From NCBI GenBank assembly GCA_001632435.1, contig KV424008.1:56156-120155 (forward strand): 64,000 nucleotides of DNA, in the 5' to 3' direction. Positions within the stretch are counted from its first letter, which is position 1, and every line of letters starts with the position of its first letter. This document shows positions 1-10,507 of the stretch, piece after piece. A program made the position numbers and the translations under genes. The notes beneath the pieces were generated by a model. It was not told the DNA's origin, did not search any database, and worked only from the letters and a program-made list of their open reading frames with translations. The stretch is from Calocera cornea HHB12733. Its lineage: Eukaryota; Basidiomycota; Dacrymycetes; Dacrymycetales; Dacrymycetaceae.

Positions 1-2
1 TC

Positions 3-539
3 GCACACTTCCTCGTGGAGGATGTGGCCAAGAGGGGAAAACCACACCCGTCCCAGTCGATGTTATACCTCACGGGCGACAAGGTTTCCGACAAGATACG
101 CAGTATTCTGGTACAAGCGGGCATATTGGTCACATCTCTTCAGGTGTACGAGACCAGATCCTCCTCTACCTTCGAATCCGACCTCAATGTCCTATTGAGG
201 ACCTTTGCAGGTGCGTCTCCATTCGCGGATCGCCATGCGTAAGAAACGAGCTGACCCTGCTTAGACGACGAAGAACTCTCCTGGGTCACGTTCTTCTCCC
301 CATCGGGAGCACGAACTGCACTCCCATCCCTTCGGCGCCTATACCAGCTGAGCACCACGGATGATGTCGCCACAAACCACACCGGTCCTCACGTTGCAGC
401 CATTGGTCCTACGACGGCTTCATTTCTTCAGGACAGTTGCAAGCTGGTTGTTGGAGCCGTGGCACAGAAGCCTGATCCGCTTGCTCTAGCCGACGCAATA
501 TCAGCATTTGATGGACGCCATGATGCCCCGGTCTCTTAG
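3..539 (+). CDS. HEM4: Uroporphyrinogen-III synthase, C-terminal part (cut by window edge)
   Basis: The enzyme closes and inverts ring D of hydroxymethylbilane to make uroporphyrinogen III in haem and sirohaem synthesis, in the cytosol. The frame is open from the first bases of the window, so the start lies outside. Exon 1 contains the family motif LYLTGDKVSDKI followed by LQVYETRSSSTF, the usual end of the second half-domain entry. An intron at about 211-264 (gtgcgt...ttag) joins it to DDEELSWVTFFSPSGART and then HVAAIGPTTASFL, which match the C-terminal HemD lobe (FFSPSG and the IGPTT loop). The stop is TAG at 537-539. The order and spacing of motifs are normal for the family, so the visible part looks intact. 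The identity is inferred from motifs only. Confidence 0.82.
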
Positions 540-987
540 CTAGGTGCCGTACCATCCGCCATCTACGCGGTCACCCTACTTACTACTCAGACAGTTGAAC
601 GACAATTATGAGCTTGTTATCCGGCTGCAAACGGTCTTGTGGAACAGACTGCTAGGCTAGAGTGGACACAGTAGGAATCGCGCCCAATTGAGGACCACCC
701 ACAGCTTGTGAACCATCGGCTCAGCCGCACCGCATTGTTACATGGTATCCAACCAAGGTTGTGACTACCAGTGTCGTATCTCTAACCACAGCCTGACGAG
801 CATCCCAAAGCCAACCCGTGAAGGACTGCAATGCCTCGCCGGAGCCCAAGCGGACGAGACTTGTTGTATGTATGCATTGCCCTAACTATGTATATTGACG
901 CTGCCTAATGACATGGTTACAATGTATATTGACGCTGCCTAATGACATGGTTACAAAGAAGTATCGCCAAGGGGTCTGTTCAAGAAC
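540..987. other. Convergent intergenic spacer, HEM4 / Zn2Cys6 gene
   Basis: No coding sequence is supported here. It should hold the 3' ends of the plus-strand HEM4 gene and the minus-strand gene ending at 988. The 34-bp duplication at 888-955 is the only structure seen. Confidence 0.6.
888..955. repeat. 34-bp direct tandem duplication
   Basis: Two adjacent copies of a 34-base unit beginning atgtatattgacgctgcc are seen at 888-921 and 922-955, apparently identical. The repeat lies between the HEM4 stop and the 3' end of the minus-strand Zn2Cys6 gene that ends at 988. No function is evident; a recent replication-slippage duplication is likely. Confidence 0.85.
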
Positions 988-1867
988 TCATGGACCGGAT
1001 GATGGAATACTGCGATCTGTCTCGCTCGCCCCTGACGAAGCATAGTGTACAACATAGCGAAACAAGCCGATAACCGTGGTTATAAGCAGCACTCCTGCCA
1101 CACAAGCACGTGCAGCCTCGTATGCCCAGCTCGTGAAAGAGCGTAACCCTGCACGCGTGCACAAGCACCCGGCAAAGGCACAGAGAAGCGAAGTGAAGAG
1201 CGTCCATAGTGACTCGCCCGGGGCAACATGGATGGCGACAGAGGGGACCGGTCGCTCAGCTCCTTCGTCAGCGCTTCCTTCATCAGGTTCATCGTTCCTC
1301 AGAGAAACGCCTTGCGGTTCAAGGGGATAACCGGAGACATTCGGAGAAGAGTCGCCGAAGGCGCCCCAGCTGGAATCACCACCAGACTCCCCCTCCTCGA
1401 GTGCCGACGGGGTGACGGAAGCCTGCAGGGACCGCAGCCCAGCACCCTGCTTATCCCGGGGTGGGCCGGGCGCAGGAAAGTGCAGAGGGCCATTCTTTCC
1501 GGCCAACCCGGTGGCATTAGAGTACGAGGATGCAGAGCCTCCGGCTGATTGGCGGATCGGATGACCGTACCGGCGCAAGTCCACGCCGCTAAATGTGCAT
1601 GGTCTCTGCCAACTCTCCGTCAGAACCGTGAGAAAGCAACCACAGAAGAAACCAGCGCACACATTTTTCTTCACACAGTTTGAGCAATGCGAAGCCCCCT
1701 GCTCGTAATCGCATTTTCTTTTCCTGATACTCAGAATAAGGCTGGTTTTGACTGAATCTGCGAGCAGCCCAAACGCACGATCGCTTACAAGGGTCGCATA
1801 CCAGCCGTCGGTATCTACGACGCAAGGTGTTCTCACTGAGTGTTCCAGAGCTCTCGGCGCGCCCCAT
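988..1867 (-). CDS. Membrane-anchored Zn2Cys6 protein, dispersed family member
   Basis: Three exons are proposed: 1867-1779, 1723-1663 and 1605-988 (about 255 residues). Spliced, they give a complete fungal Zn2Cys6 finger: CDPC, then KRSKRK, then C, eight residues, CSNC, six residues, C. The middle exon is exactly 61 nt, phase 2 to phase 0. A serine/glycine-rich acidic linker with a PLEPQ motif follows, then two hydrophobic stretches (LWTLFTSLLCAFAGCLC and ACVAGVLLITTVIGLFRYVV). The second is clearly related to the C-terminal segment TKVFILFLTLVGLFRFAV of the pair at 31012-34195. Zn2Cys6 domains normally bind DNA in nuclear transcription factors; a membrane tether is unusual, and the function is unknown. 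The start ATG at 1867 is a guess, as the frame stays open to 2026. The gene could also be the 3' part of one transcript with the gene at 2205-2854. Confidence 0.6.
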
Positions 1868-2204
1868 GACAGTTGGTGGTAGGTGCTGTACAGACGAGTC
1901 GTGAGGCAAGCAGCAGCTCCCTACGGGTTGCAACGACACCAGTCTTTTGGTTGTCGTGCTCCTGACGTGCATTCCCGGGGCATGCGATCTCTCTGGCAGT
2001 GCACTGCCTCTATCAATTGCCAGCACTCCGGGGCAAGGTGGGCTCCAAGTCCTTTCCCGAAGAGTTCATCTGAGGTTTGCCCCGCATACAGTCCAGGCAA
2101 TCAGCTTATGTGAACAATTCGCTCATATACAGTACTGTGTAGATCAGAAATGGGACCAGAAGCCATCACGCATACACCGTGTAAAGAAACCTATTCTGGG
2201 GGGT

Positions 2205-2854
2205 TCAAGCCTTCTCTACCTTCAAGTGGACCTCACCCTGCTCCATGGTGACCAGGACCCCACCTTCGAGCAGTGCCCGAGTTGCCTCTGGTGTCCAAAT
2301 TGGGAAGCATCGTAAGCTCTTCCCCATGCACAAGCAATCCACCTCGGCATGAGCGAGTCGAGTGACGAGTATTTGCATTCGTCGCATGCCATCTGGATGT
2401 GATACCTCCCAGCGAGTGATGTGGTCGCCTGCCTGATCGATAGCTGTGGTATCATTGCTCGCCTCTCCTTCTGGTGTTGCAGAGGAATGCACGGATATCG
2501 GATCGGAGGCAGGTATGCCTTCTGCGGGCACCTCTGTGGAGGGATAGGTGCAGGCGATCTTAAGACGCGAGATTCAGTTGGGTGTTCAGAAAGCGGCTGA
2601 AGTAAGGACGTCCACTCACATTTCGAAGTGTACAATTTGTACAAGGCATCTTGGTATCACACCTGAAGTGCCTGTCTCTGAGTATCAGATCACTGCTGAC
2701 GCCTCAAGCGTCACAAGTACTACAGTATATGTACATACTTTCCACTGCAGAACGCACATGCCTCCCGACCACCAACGCGAACATCGTTCGGAGGCGGCCT
2801 TGTGTTTTCCCTTGGCTTTGAGCTGGGATGAAGTGTCCATCCACTCTGGCGCAT
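2205..2854 (-). CDS. Zn2Cys6 finger protein, probably with a decayed second finger
   Basis: Three proposed exons (2854-2739, 2671-2620, 2558-2205; 173 residues) join in frame to give CAFC, SGKHFR, C, DTKMP, CTNC, TLRNIA, C. This is a full Zn2Cys6 motif with a short third loop. The two introns fall at the positions and phases seen in the other fingers of this family (phase 2 in the first loop, phase 0 in the last). After a linker, another frame holds CDECKYS at about 2390. The main frame continues LRCFPIWTPEATRALLEGGV, which aligns in length with the second half of a sister finger, but two cysteines are T and L. No membrane segment is present before the stop. It may be a separate truncated gene or the 5' part of the gene at 988-1867. 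The start at 2854 is one of several in-frame ATGs. Confidence 0.5.
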
Positions 2855-3475
2855 CGCCCATGCCAAGTATTCGTGATGGGCGTGGATGCCGGGGTACAAG
2901 AGAGATGCCATCGTCGACGCTGCTTGGAGCGACATGAAAGGGTATGACTCTGCGCGTATGCGTCGCCCGTCAGTGGGCTGTGCATGATTGGGTCGCCATG
3001 CCAGTAGCGCGCCGCGCGAAGGGTATCTCATGATCCGACTCCTTTCATGAATGACACGGATTCTCCAGATGAAAGGAGGGGCCGAAGAGGCTCCGGGAGT
3101 CTCAACACGGATCCTTCTCGGACAAAGAGCGGAGAGATGAAAGAGGGTGTGATTGTCAGCTAGCATATGTAGACATGTATGGAAACAGAGGCCACCATGC
3201 GCAGACCAAGATGACGTCGTAAGTAGTATAATTAGCAGAGGCAACGGACGGGTGGTGGGCAACGCAGAGACGACGGGACAGAGAGGAATAGAACAAAGTT
3301 GCAAGTATTAGTGGGGTCATGCATAATCGAGATATTCATCCAAAGCAGATGGAGGAAGAGAGAGGGTAGGTGGTAGGGGACCGACCGGTATCAGCGTAGA
3401 ATGGGTCTTTTGTTCTACGTCGCCGTAGGGTAAAAAAAGGAAAAGCAGCAAAGCGAGGAGCAAAGAAGAAAGTGT
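2855..3475. other. Spacer between Zn2Cys6 gene and kinase gene
   Basis: A minus-strand frame stays open to 3304 but has no recognisable domain beyond the finger counted above, so it is treated as leader or promoter. The part next to 3475 should be the 3' UTR of the kinase gene. No other element was recognised. Confidence 0.45.
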
Positions 3476-6400
3476 TCAGCGGTCAAGCTTCAAGCGGCTG
3501 GTAATGAACAGTCAGCATCCCAGAACCAGTGCCGCGGAAGAATGTACGCACTCTCTCAGGGTTTCGTAAACCACTTGATAACCGCCCAAACTGCCCTTGA
3601 GCCTCCGGATGTCCAGACTGTATGTGCCTTGCAACTTCTCAAGGCGGGTGAGCTCAACGTAGAAGCGAACCTCGTCGCCCTTATCCACACTGACGTCGCC
3701 GTAGATCGCATCGCTGGCTGAGTCGTTCATGTGAGGAGTGCTGTTCGGGCTATCATCAGATCCGGCGGATAAGGTCGGGGATATGACGCCGGTAGGAGGG
3801 GCATTCGCAGATCCACGACGAAGCAAGCCTTTCAGCATGGCATTGGTGCCCGAGTTCGTCAGCAAGTTGCGGTTGGACGGTGGGGGATTGCCGCTGGTGA
3901 TCATGCCGCTGAAGCCCAGACCGGTGTTGGACTTTGTCATACTAGACTTGCGCTTGTGGCGCACGCAGCGGTACCTGAAGGGCGTTTCTTGGGAATACTC
4001 GATGCCCATGTTGCGCAGAACACCGGCAACCTTCAGCATGACGACCGGCGGGTTTTCGATGGTAACGCGGCCTTGATCGATAGCACCTTCATGCAGGCGG
4101 AGTTGATTGGCGTCGAACTTGCGAGCATCCGACACGTTAGAGGGTGATGGGCGGGGAGGCGCCGCATACCGTTCCTCGACAGGGGCGGTCGTCGTAATGA
4201 CAAGCTTGGCGGCGGGTGCGGCGGGCCCAGCTGCTGGGACGGGAGAAGGCGCGACAGGCTTGCTAGATCCTCCGTCAGATGTTCCAGATTCCCACGAGTT
4301 CACACCGGGTCCACCATTCTTCGCCTGGCTCTTTTTGCGGAACCAGCTCATGACCTGTTTAGCGGCACCGGTGGATGCGCCGCCAGATGAGGGTGACATA
4401 CTGCGAGGAAGCGGGGGCACGGAGTAGTCCGGCGTGACTGGCGGAGGGTTCCGGGCTAAGCCCTGAGGCTGAACAGCAGACCGGGGAACCTCCGACTGTC
4501 GCTTCTCCCTGTCCCTCGTGGAGCTGTTGAAGTTCGGCAGAAGACTGAGCGTCGTTCGGCGACTCTTTTTCTTCTCCTTGTCGCTTAGCTCGCTGGTAGC
4601 GGTGGTGGGAAGGCCGCCAGACGTGCGCGTCGCCAGGGCAGGTCGGTTACCACCCGAAACAGGTGGCTTGCTGTCGGGACCCCTTGTCGGAGCACGCTGT
4701 GGCTGCTGAGGCACCTGCTCGGCGCTCTCTTTCGAGCCAAGCATCTTCGCGAGATTGAATTTGTCGGCCGACATGCCCTTCCTGTGCCCGCTTCGGCTTG
4801 AGTTCGTAGTAGAACGGGATGCGGTCGCACTCCCGTTACCGCTCGACATATTGGCGTCGATGGCATGGTTGGAGGAGTATGAGGCAGAAAGCGGAGATGC
4901 AGCGAGCTCGCCTGTCGGTGTGATAGGCGAGGTCTCTTCGTGGCGAACAGCCTGTGGGAGTGCAGGTTCGGTTGCAGGTGCCCGGCGATAAGTAGGGGAG
5001 GAAGCCGGTGATGATACAGAGATCTGCGGTGCGATACGAGCGGTGATCGGGGTCGAATTAGGTACAGGCGGCATGTTGGGCGACTTCGGAGTCAGGCCGA
5101 GCATGGCAGGCGGAGAGGAAGGCGCGCTCGACTTGCGACTCTTCGGCGGCGTAGCCGGCGCAGTCGTAACTATCGGCAGTGGCTGAGGCATATTGGCAGG
5201 TGACTCAGACCGTCTGCCAGGGCCGGAGGGCTGTGGAATGATAATCTCGGGCTGGCCATAGGCAGGAGTCAAGACAGGAGCTGTCACACCCAATGAGCCA
5301 GAGAGCAGGATGGAGGCAGCGTCGGAGGACGTACGTGTCCTCTGGGAGGGACGGTGGGGGTAGCCTTGCTGTGCCTGCGGAGCAGGAGCAGAAGGGAACC
5401 CCTGAACAGGAGGTGGCGCCGAAAGCATGGACGGGAAGGGCTCTGGCTCGGGCGTATCATACTCAACCTGCACGGTGTGCCGGTGCGAAGCACGCCGATG
5501 CTGACTGCCAGATGCGGAAGACGGCGGACCGACTGCGGGAGCGGGCGAAGCACGGGCGGCACGCGAAGGAGTAGGAACAGGAAGGGGTGCTGACTCCTTG
5601 CGCGTCCGTTGCGGAATGTCCGAATGCGATGGGGTGTAGGGCTGCGCTGGCTCCATCATAATGTCCTGGTCGATGGCGGAAGTCGGCATAACGATGGCAC
5701 TGGCGACGGCACGGCGGGCGCTGCTGCTTGCGGAAGGTGGAGGGTTGTACATCAATTCCTGGTGGGATTCGTACACCGTAAAGTCCGCGGTGGCGCTGCC
5801 GCTCATGCCGGACCTGCGTTCGCCCGCCAAAGTAGGCATACCACCCGGAGCGACGGTCTGGCTGCGAGCCATCCGTGCCATCTGCTGCTGATGCTGGGCC
5901 ATAAGTGCCTGCTTTGCTGCACGGGCCTGCTTGATGTACGCATCCCGCTTCTGTTGAGCCGATTCGGCCGCCATTTGTTCGAGCGAGTCGACCGAGCGCT
6001 GGAACAATGAGCGATAAGGAGCCAACCATTCGTGCTGCATCACAGCATCCAGCGAAGCACGGTACTTGGGATCAGGCACGAGCATTATGCCGAGCAGATT
6101 ACGCGCGCCGTCCGAGACGTAATCCGGGAACGTGAGAGTAGTAGAAACGATGTATTTGTAGAGCAAATTGATGTTGTCGCCATCCGGATTAGACGGATCG
6201 TCGTCGAAAGGAAGATAGCCAGCCAGCATAGCATAGAGGATGACACCGCAGGACCAGACGTCGACTGCCGATCCCACGTAGGCACCTTCCGATATGACCA
6301 GTTCGGGGGCCGCATAACAAGGGCTGCCGCAAGAGGTGACCATGAGGTCGTCCGCCTTGTGCTCAAAGCGGTTCGCAAAGCCGAAATCGGTGATGATGAC

Positions 6401-7169
6401 ATTGCGGTTTCGGTCGAGTAGGAGGTTCTCCAACTTGAGGTCACGATGCACAATCTTCTTCTGATGGGTATACCAAACGCCAGATATGAGCTGGGCGAAC
6501 AGCCTGCAAGCATCCTTTTCTCGGAGATAGCGGTGGGCAAGAATATGGTCGAAGAGCTCGCCGCCTAATCACGCGCGATGAGAACGATTCGTTGGGGCTG
6601 GATCGCCTAACGTACCTGATGCATATTCTAAAACAATGCCGATGTACTTGTCCGTCTCAATCACGTCGTACAGTCTGACGATATTGGGGTGTTTGAGTTT
6701 CTGGTAGTTTGTCAGCAGGATCAACACATCCAGCAGCGCATACACGCACCTTGAGAACTTCTATCTCGCGCTCTACCTTGCTCAAGCGGACCTGGTTTTC
6801 GACGTTCCCGCGCCGGATGAGCTTGACAGCCACCTCCTCGCCCCACTCTTCGTGCAGGCCGAGCTTGACCTTGCCGAACTCTCCCTCGCCGAGTGTCTGC
6901 AGAAGCAGATAGGGGCCAAACTTGGGAAGCGAACGCTTGGGGTGTTGCTGCTGGTATGCGATGGCCTTGGGGTGCGAGTAGACGTCATATTGGAGAGTTG
7001 CTTCGGGCAGCGGCATGCTGGGCGGGATGGGATATGCTTGGTACTGCGCCGCGTGAGATGGTGGTCGGCGCTCTGAACTGCTGCGTGCAAAGACAGCTTC
7101 GGATGCGGGACGGTGGCGGGACGAGGAGGGGATGGGTTGGGATGGCATTAGATCGAAGCGGGCGGCCAT
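3476..7169 (-). CDS. KIN4-type CAMK Ser/Thr protein kinase with C-terminal KA1 domain
   Basis: The N-terminal kinase domain shows the glycine loop [17 protein letters not shown] (ATP lysine), HRDLKLEN (catalytic loop), DFGFAN (metal site) and activation loop [12 protein letters not shown], the CAMKL signature. Introns split the kinase domain after EIEVLK (about 6750), after LEYASG (about 6610-6570) and probably once more. A disordered P/S/Q-rich region of roughly 600 residues follows. The end holds a KA1-like fold, [18 protein letters not shown], and a last short intron gives LRDRLKLDR, so the stop is at 3476-3478 rather than at the in-frame TGA near 3512. KIN1/KIN4/AMPK-family kinases with KA1 bind acidic membranes and act in polarity or the spindle-position checkpoint. 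The KIN4 label is an inference from overall layout. The start ATG at 7169 (MAARFDLMP) is the first in the kinase-bearing frame. Confidence 0.82.
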
Positions 7170-10100
7170 TGTGTGCTATCAGTGGGCCCAGAGGCTGCTG
7201 TGGACGCGTCAGTACGGTGACTCCAACGATGGATGGCGCCAAGAGACGAAAGAGGAGATGCGGCCTCCTAAAAATCAATGTTTTGCACCGCGACGGGGAA
7301 CGCGCGACGCCGAAGTGGGGTGAATTAAGGAAAAGGGGTGGCCGAATGAGTGCATAGCATGGCGTCTTCCGGGGTTGAGTCGACCAAGTCCACGGGGATG
7401 GAGATTGGTTGCCAACGAGAACGCGAGAAGGGCATGACAAGACTGAGAGACTTACCGCAAGGCGGGCGCCGACGCAACGAAGGGGGTAACTGCCAGACGG
7501 CGAGGAGGGGGGAAGGATGGCGGGGGGGTTGAAAGAGGGAGGAAGGAGGAGTGTTGGCGTGCGTCGATCGCAACCGGGGGAGGACTGAGTTCGGTTGCGG
7601 TCGTCGCGTCGGCGGTTGCGAAGAGTGGCTGTGAGTGGCGGTTGCTGCCGTGGGCGCGAGGGTGAGGGCGAGGGGGGGAGGCGGCCAAAATGGTGTCGGA
7701 TGGGATCAGCGGCACTAGGACAGGGTCACCCACGGCTCGCACCGTCCAGCTTTATTGTTGTGGGGCTGAGAGCGATTGGACCACCTTGTTCGATGGGAAA
7801 GGGCTAGTTGGCCAGGTCGACCACGCTACACCGTCCGCAGTAATAAGAAAGGGTGGGACAGTCCGTCGCCTGAAAACCCCGTTGCAAAATCAACAACCGG
7901 GCTTCGGGGCGGTGTTTCCCCTCTCCCTGCCCTCCTCTCCCGCGTCCTTCTTTCCTTCCTTTCGCTTCACTCCCCTCCGCCCTGGCTTCCTTTTGCTCCC
8001 GTAATGCTAACAATGTCCCCATTCCATATTGTGCCCTCCCTCCGGGACACCTGGTCCGCACCGTTCCCTTCCTCGCTCCCGGCCTCCCTTCCCTTCCCCG
8101 CTCAGGGCATCCACCATCCGGACCTTATCGACCCTTGCGTCTATCGACTTACGAGAGCTATTCATGTCCAACCTCCAGACAGCGATCTCGTCGGGCCAAC
8201 ACACAAGGCGATCCACTCGGCAATCCATCCGAACGACGCTTTCTAATCCCACCAACGTCCACCTGACAATGCGCTTCTGGAAGGTCACGCTTTAAGCGCT
8301 CTCTCGTTCTCCGCCGAGCGCGCGACTCTATCGGATGCCGCGGTCGTCACCATCCGCGGCATGATGACACCGTCAGGGTACCAGCGGAATCCCGCAGACA
8401 CGCCCAGCTTTCCAGCTTTGATGAAATAGGAATACCACGTTTCCATTTCTAGCCTTCCTTCTCCCTCAGGCCACCCGATCGCTGCGGTGTTCTGCCGTCC
8501 ATCCTGTTGACGAGGCGTTAGTACGCTTTCTTCTGCTCTGAATCAATTCGAGGGCTCTAGACGCGTCCCCCATTCTGCTTTCCGAGGACATAAGCACGCT
8601 GTAGCGTCTCGCTGTCACCCCCAGCAAGTTTTCGCATCAACCGGTTCGCGTTAGTCCAAAATTTTGCACTGTGGCACCATCGCGTATGCTTGTGCCCGCC
8701 ACATATGGAGGTGGTATACCATCGCGGTTACGTACGGTCCCTCGTGCACGGGGTCCGCTTTCCTATGGTCAAGGCACCGAGGCACGCGCCAAGTGGACAG
8801 AAGCCGCTTTGCCGACAAAGCTTGGAATGGCCAGCTGATCGGTCAGAATGGACACGGATCGGCCATGCCACGCTCCGCGACATGAATGTGATTTGCCGCG
8901 GCCCATTGGCTGTACCTGACAATGACCCTACATTGCCCCCAAGCGCGCTCGGCACTCTCCTCTGGGCCCTTCGATGCGGGGTTAAGAGTCAGGGCATGGG
9001 AGTTGGTCAAGACTCCAAGCCTGGCCATTGCCGTCTGGGCTCAAAATCTGGGGGGTGCACATGTATAACATGAGGTCGGCAACGGGGAACCTCAGACGCG
9101 CCATCTTCCCTGCGCCGTTGTCCTTGCCCATTATCTGCCCGCCGATACCCCTATATCAATTGTCACCAACATTCCTTCTTATCGGTCGGTATCCGTGCCC
9201 GCAACTCCGCATTCCAGGCGCTCCCATCGTCGCGTCCAGTGCGCCGTCGTAACTCGTGACGCCCAATTAGCGGCAGCTATTTCGCGGGGCGACATCTCGT
9301 AATTGCCATTTAGAGTATTTAGCTTACGCGCACCACCGAGTGTCAGAAGCGCCCGCATGACAGCGGCGACCGTAAGAGGCCGAAAGGAATCCCTGCACGT
9401 TCTACCATGACTTCCCACCAACAGCCCCTATTCATTCACCACGCTCTGCTAGCTGTTACTCGGGACATGATCTGCCCGAGGAGCGGGTTTCTGATCTTCT
9501 TATTTGGAAAATCCAACAATCCAAGCTCCGGGCGGCGATAAGTTAGATCATGGGATTGTTACGACATCAAGATAACGCGTCGGAGCGTTAATGACGCAAG
9601 TTCCGGAGTTGCGAAGGGCCCTCCACTTGGAAATCAGCGTGGTTTTTTCCTTCATCACTGACGCTGCCAGAAAGAAAAGCTACATTGCCGGCGGTGCTGT
9701 ACAGTACTTTGTCAATCGCGCAGACCGGTGAGAATCGCTTACCGAATCTCTATACACCCTGATAAACACGTCCTTTGTGCTGACGTGGCCTCCTTGACTA
9801 CTGGCGACAGGCGTTCTTCACACATAGGATGAGATCACGACGGGGGACATATGCTCCATACAATGCGGATGGACTGGCTTACGGTCAAGAGTCTTCCACA
9901 CGGTTGAAAGCTCGGAGCATTGAGCAATCTAGCTTGCCCGTCGACGAGAGGTTGCTGCCAATAGTCCTCCATCCGAAAATGCAGATCTCTGCGGCGAACG
10001 TGCATCGCAAGTCCTCCCTACACGCCAGATGGGGTCTATGGAGCCACTTGGAAGATATTGGCTCGACTGTCTCCTCGGAAGTGTTTTGTAACAGTAACAG

Positions 10101-10507
10101 GATCGTAACCTCAAATGCCGTACAAGTACTTACAGTTCAGAGCAGGTGGCCTCGGGTCGTCGTACGACAAGAAACAGAAATGTTGCGCGGCCGCTTGGTA
10201 CGTTGACATTTGGGACCTCTTCAAGATGCGACATCCACCCATAGCATAATACGCAGCATCGAGTGAATTTCGTCCTTCAAGACCGCGGTCGACATGAGCA
10301 AGCTTAAGTAGTGAGTTGACGCGCGCGATCGCGCGACCCGGTTATGGAAATCGATCGTCTATTTGATTCCGGCCGAACGCGGCATGGCTCAAAAATTAGG
10401 TCGCCCGAGCCACTCCGGGCAAAAAGTAGGGAAGCTGTCCCTGCAGACCGTTGAAGGCGCCGACAGTCGCCAACCTCCTCGAAGTCCCCCCTCACACTCC
10501 TTACAAC
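7170..10507. other. 3.3 kb gene-poor divergent intergenic region
   Basis: Only short overlapping open frames with no family resemblance are present. The region separates the divergent kinase (start 7169) and mitochondrial RNA polymerase (start 10508) genes, so it must contain both promoters and 5' UTRs. A pyrimidine-rich tract (about 7915-8100, repeated ccctcc/ttcctt) is the only clear compositional feature. No tRNA, snRNA or transposon signature was recognised by eye. Confidence 0.5.

Noticed and set aside
3738..6421. Several plus-strand frames of 60-133 residues inside the kinase gene
   Set aside because: They are antisense shadows; the kinase frame carries all catalytic motifs.
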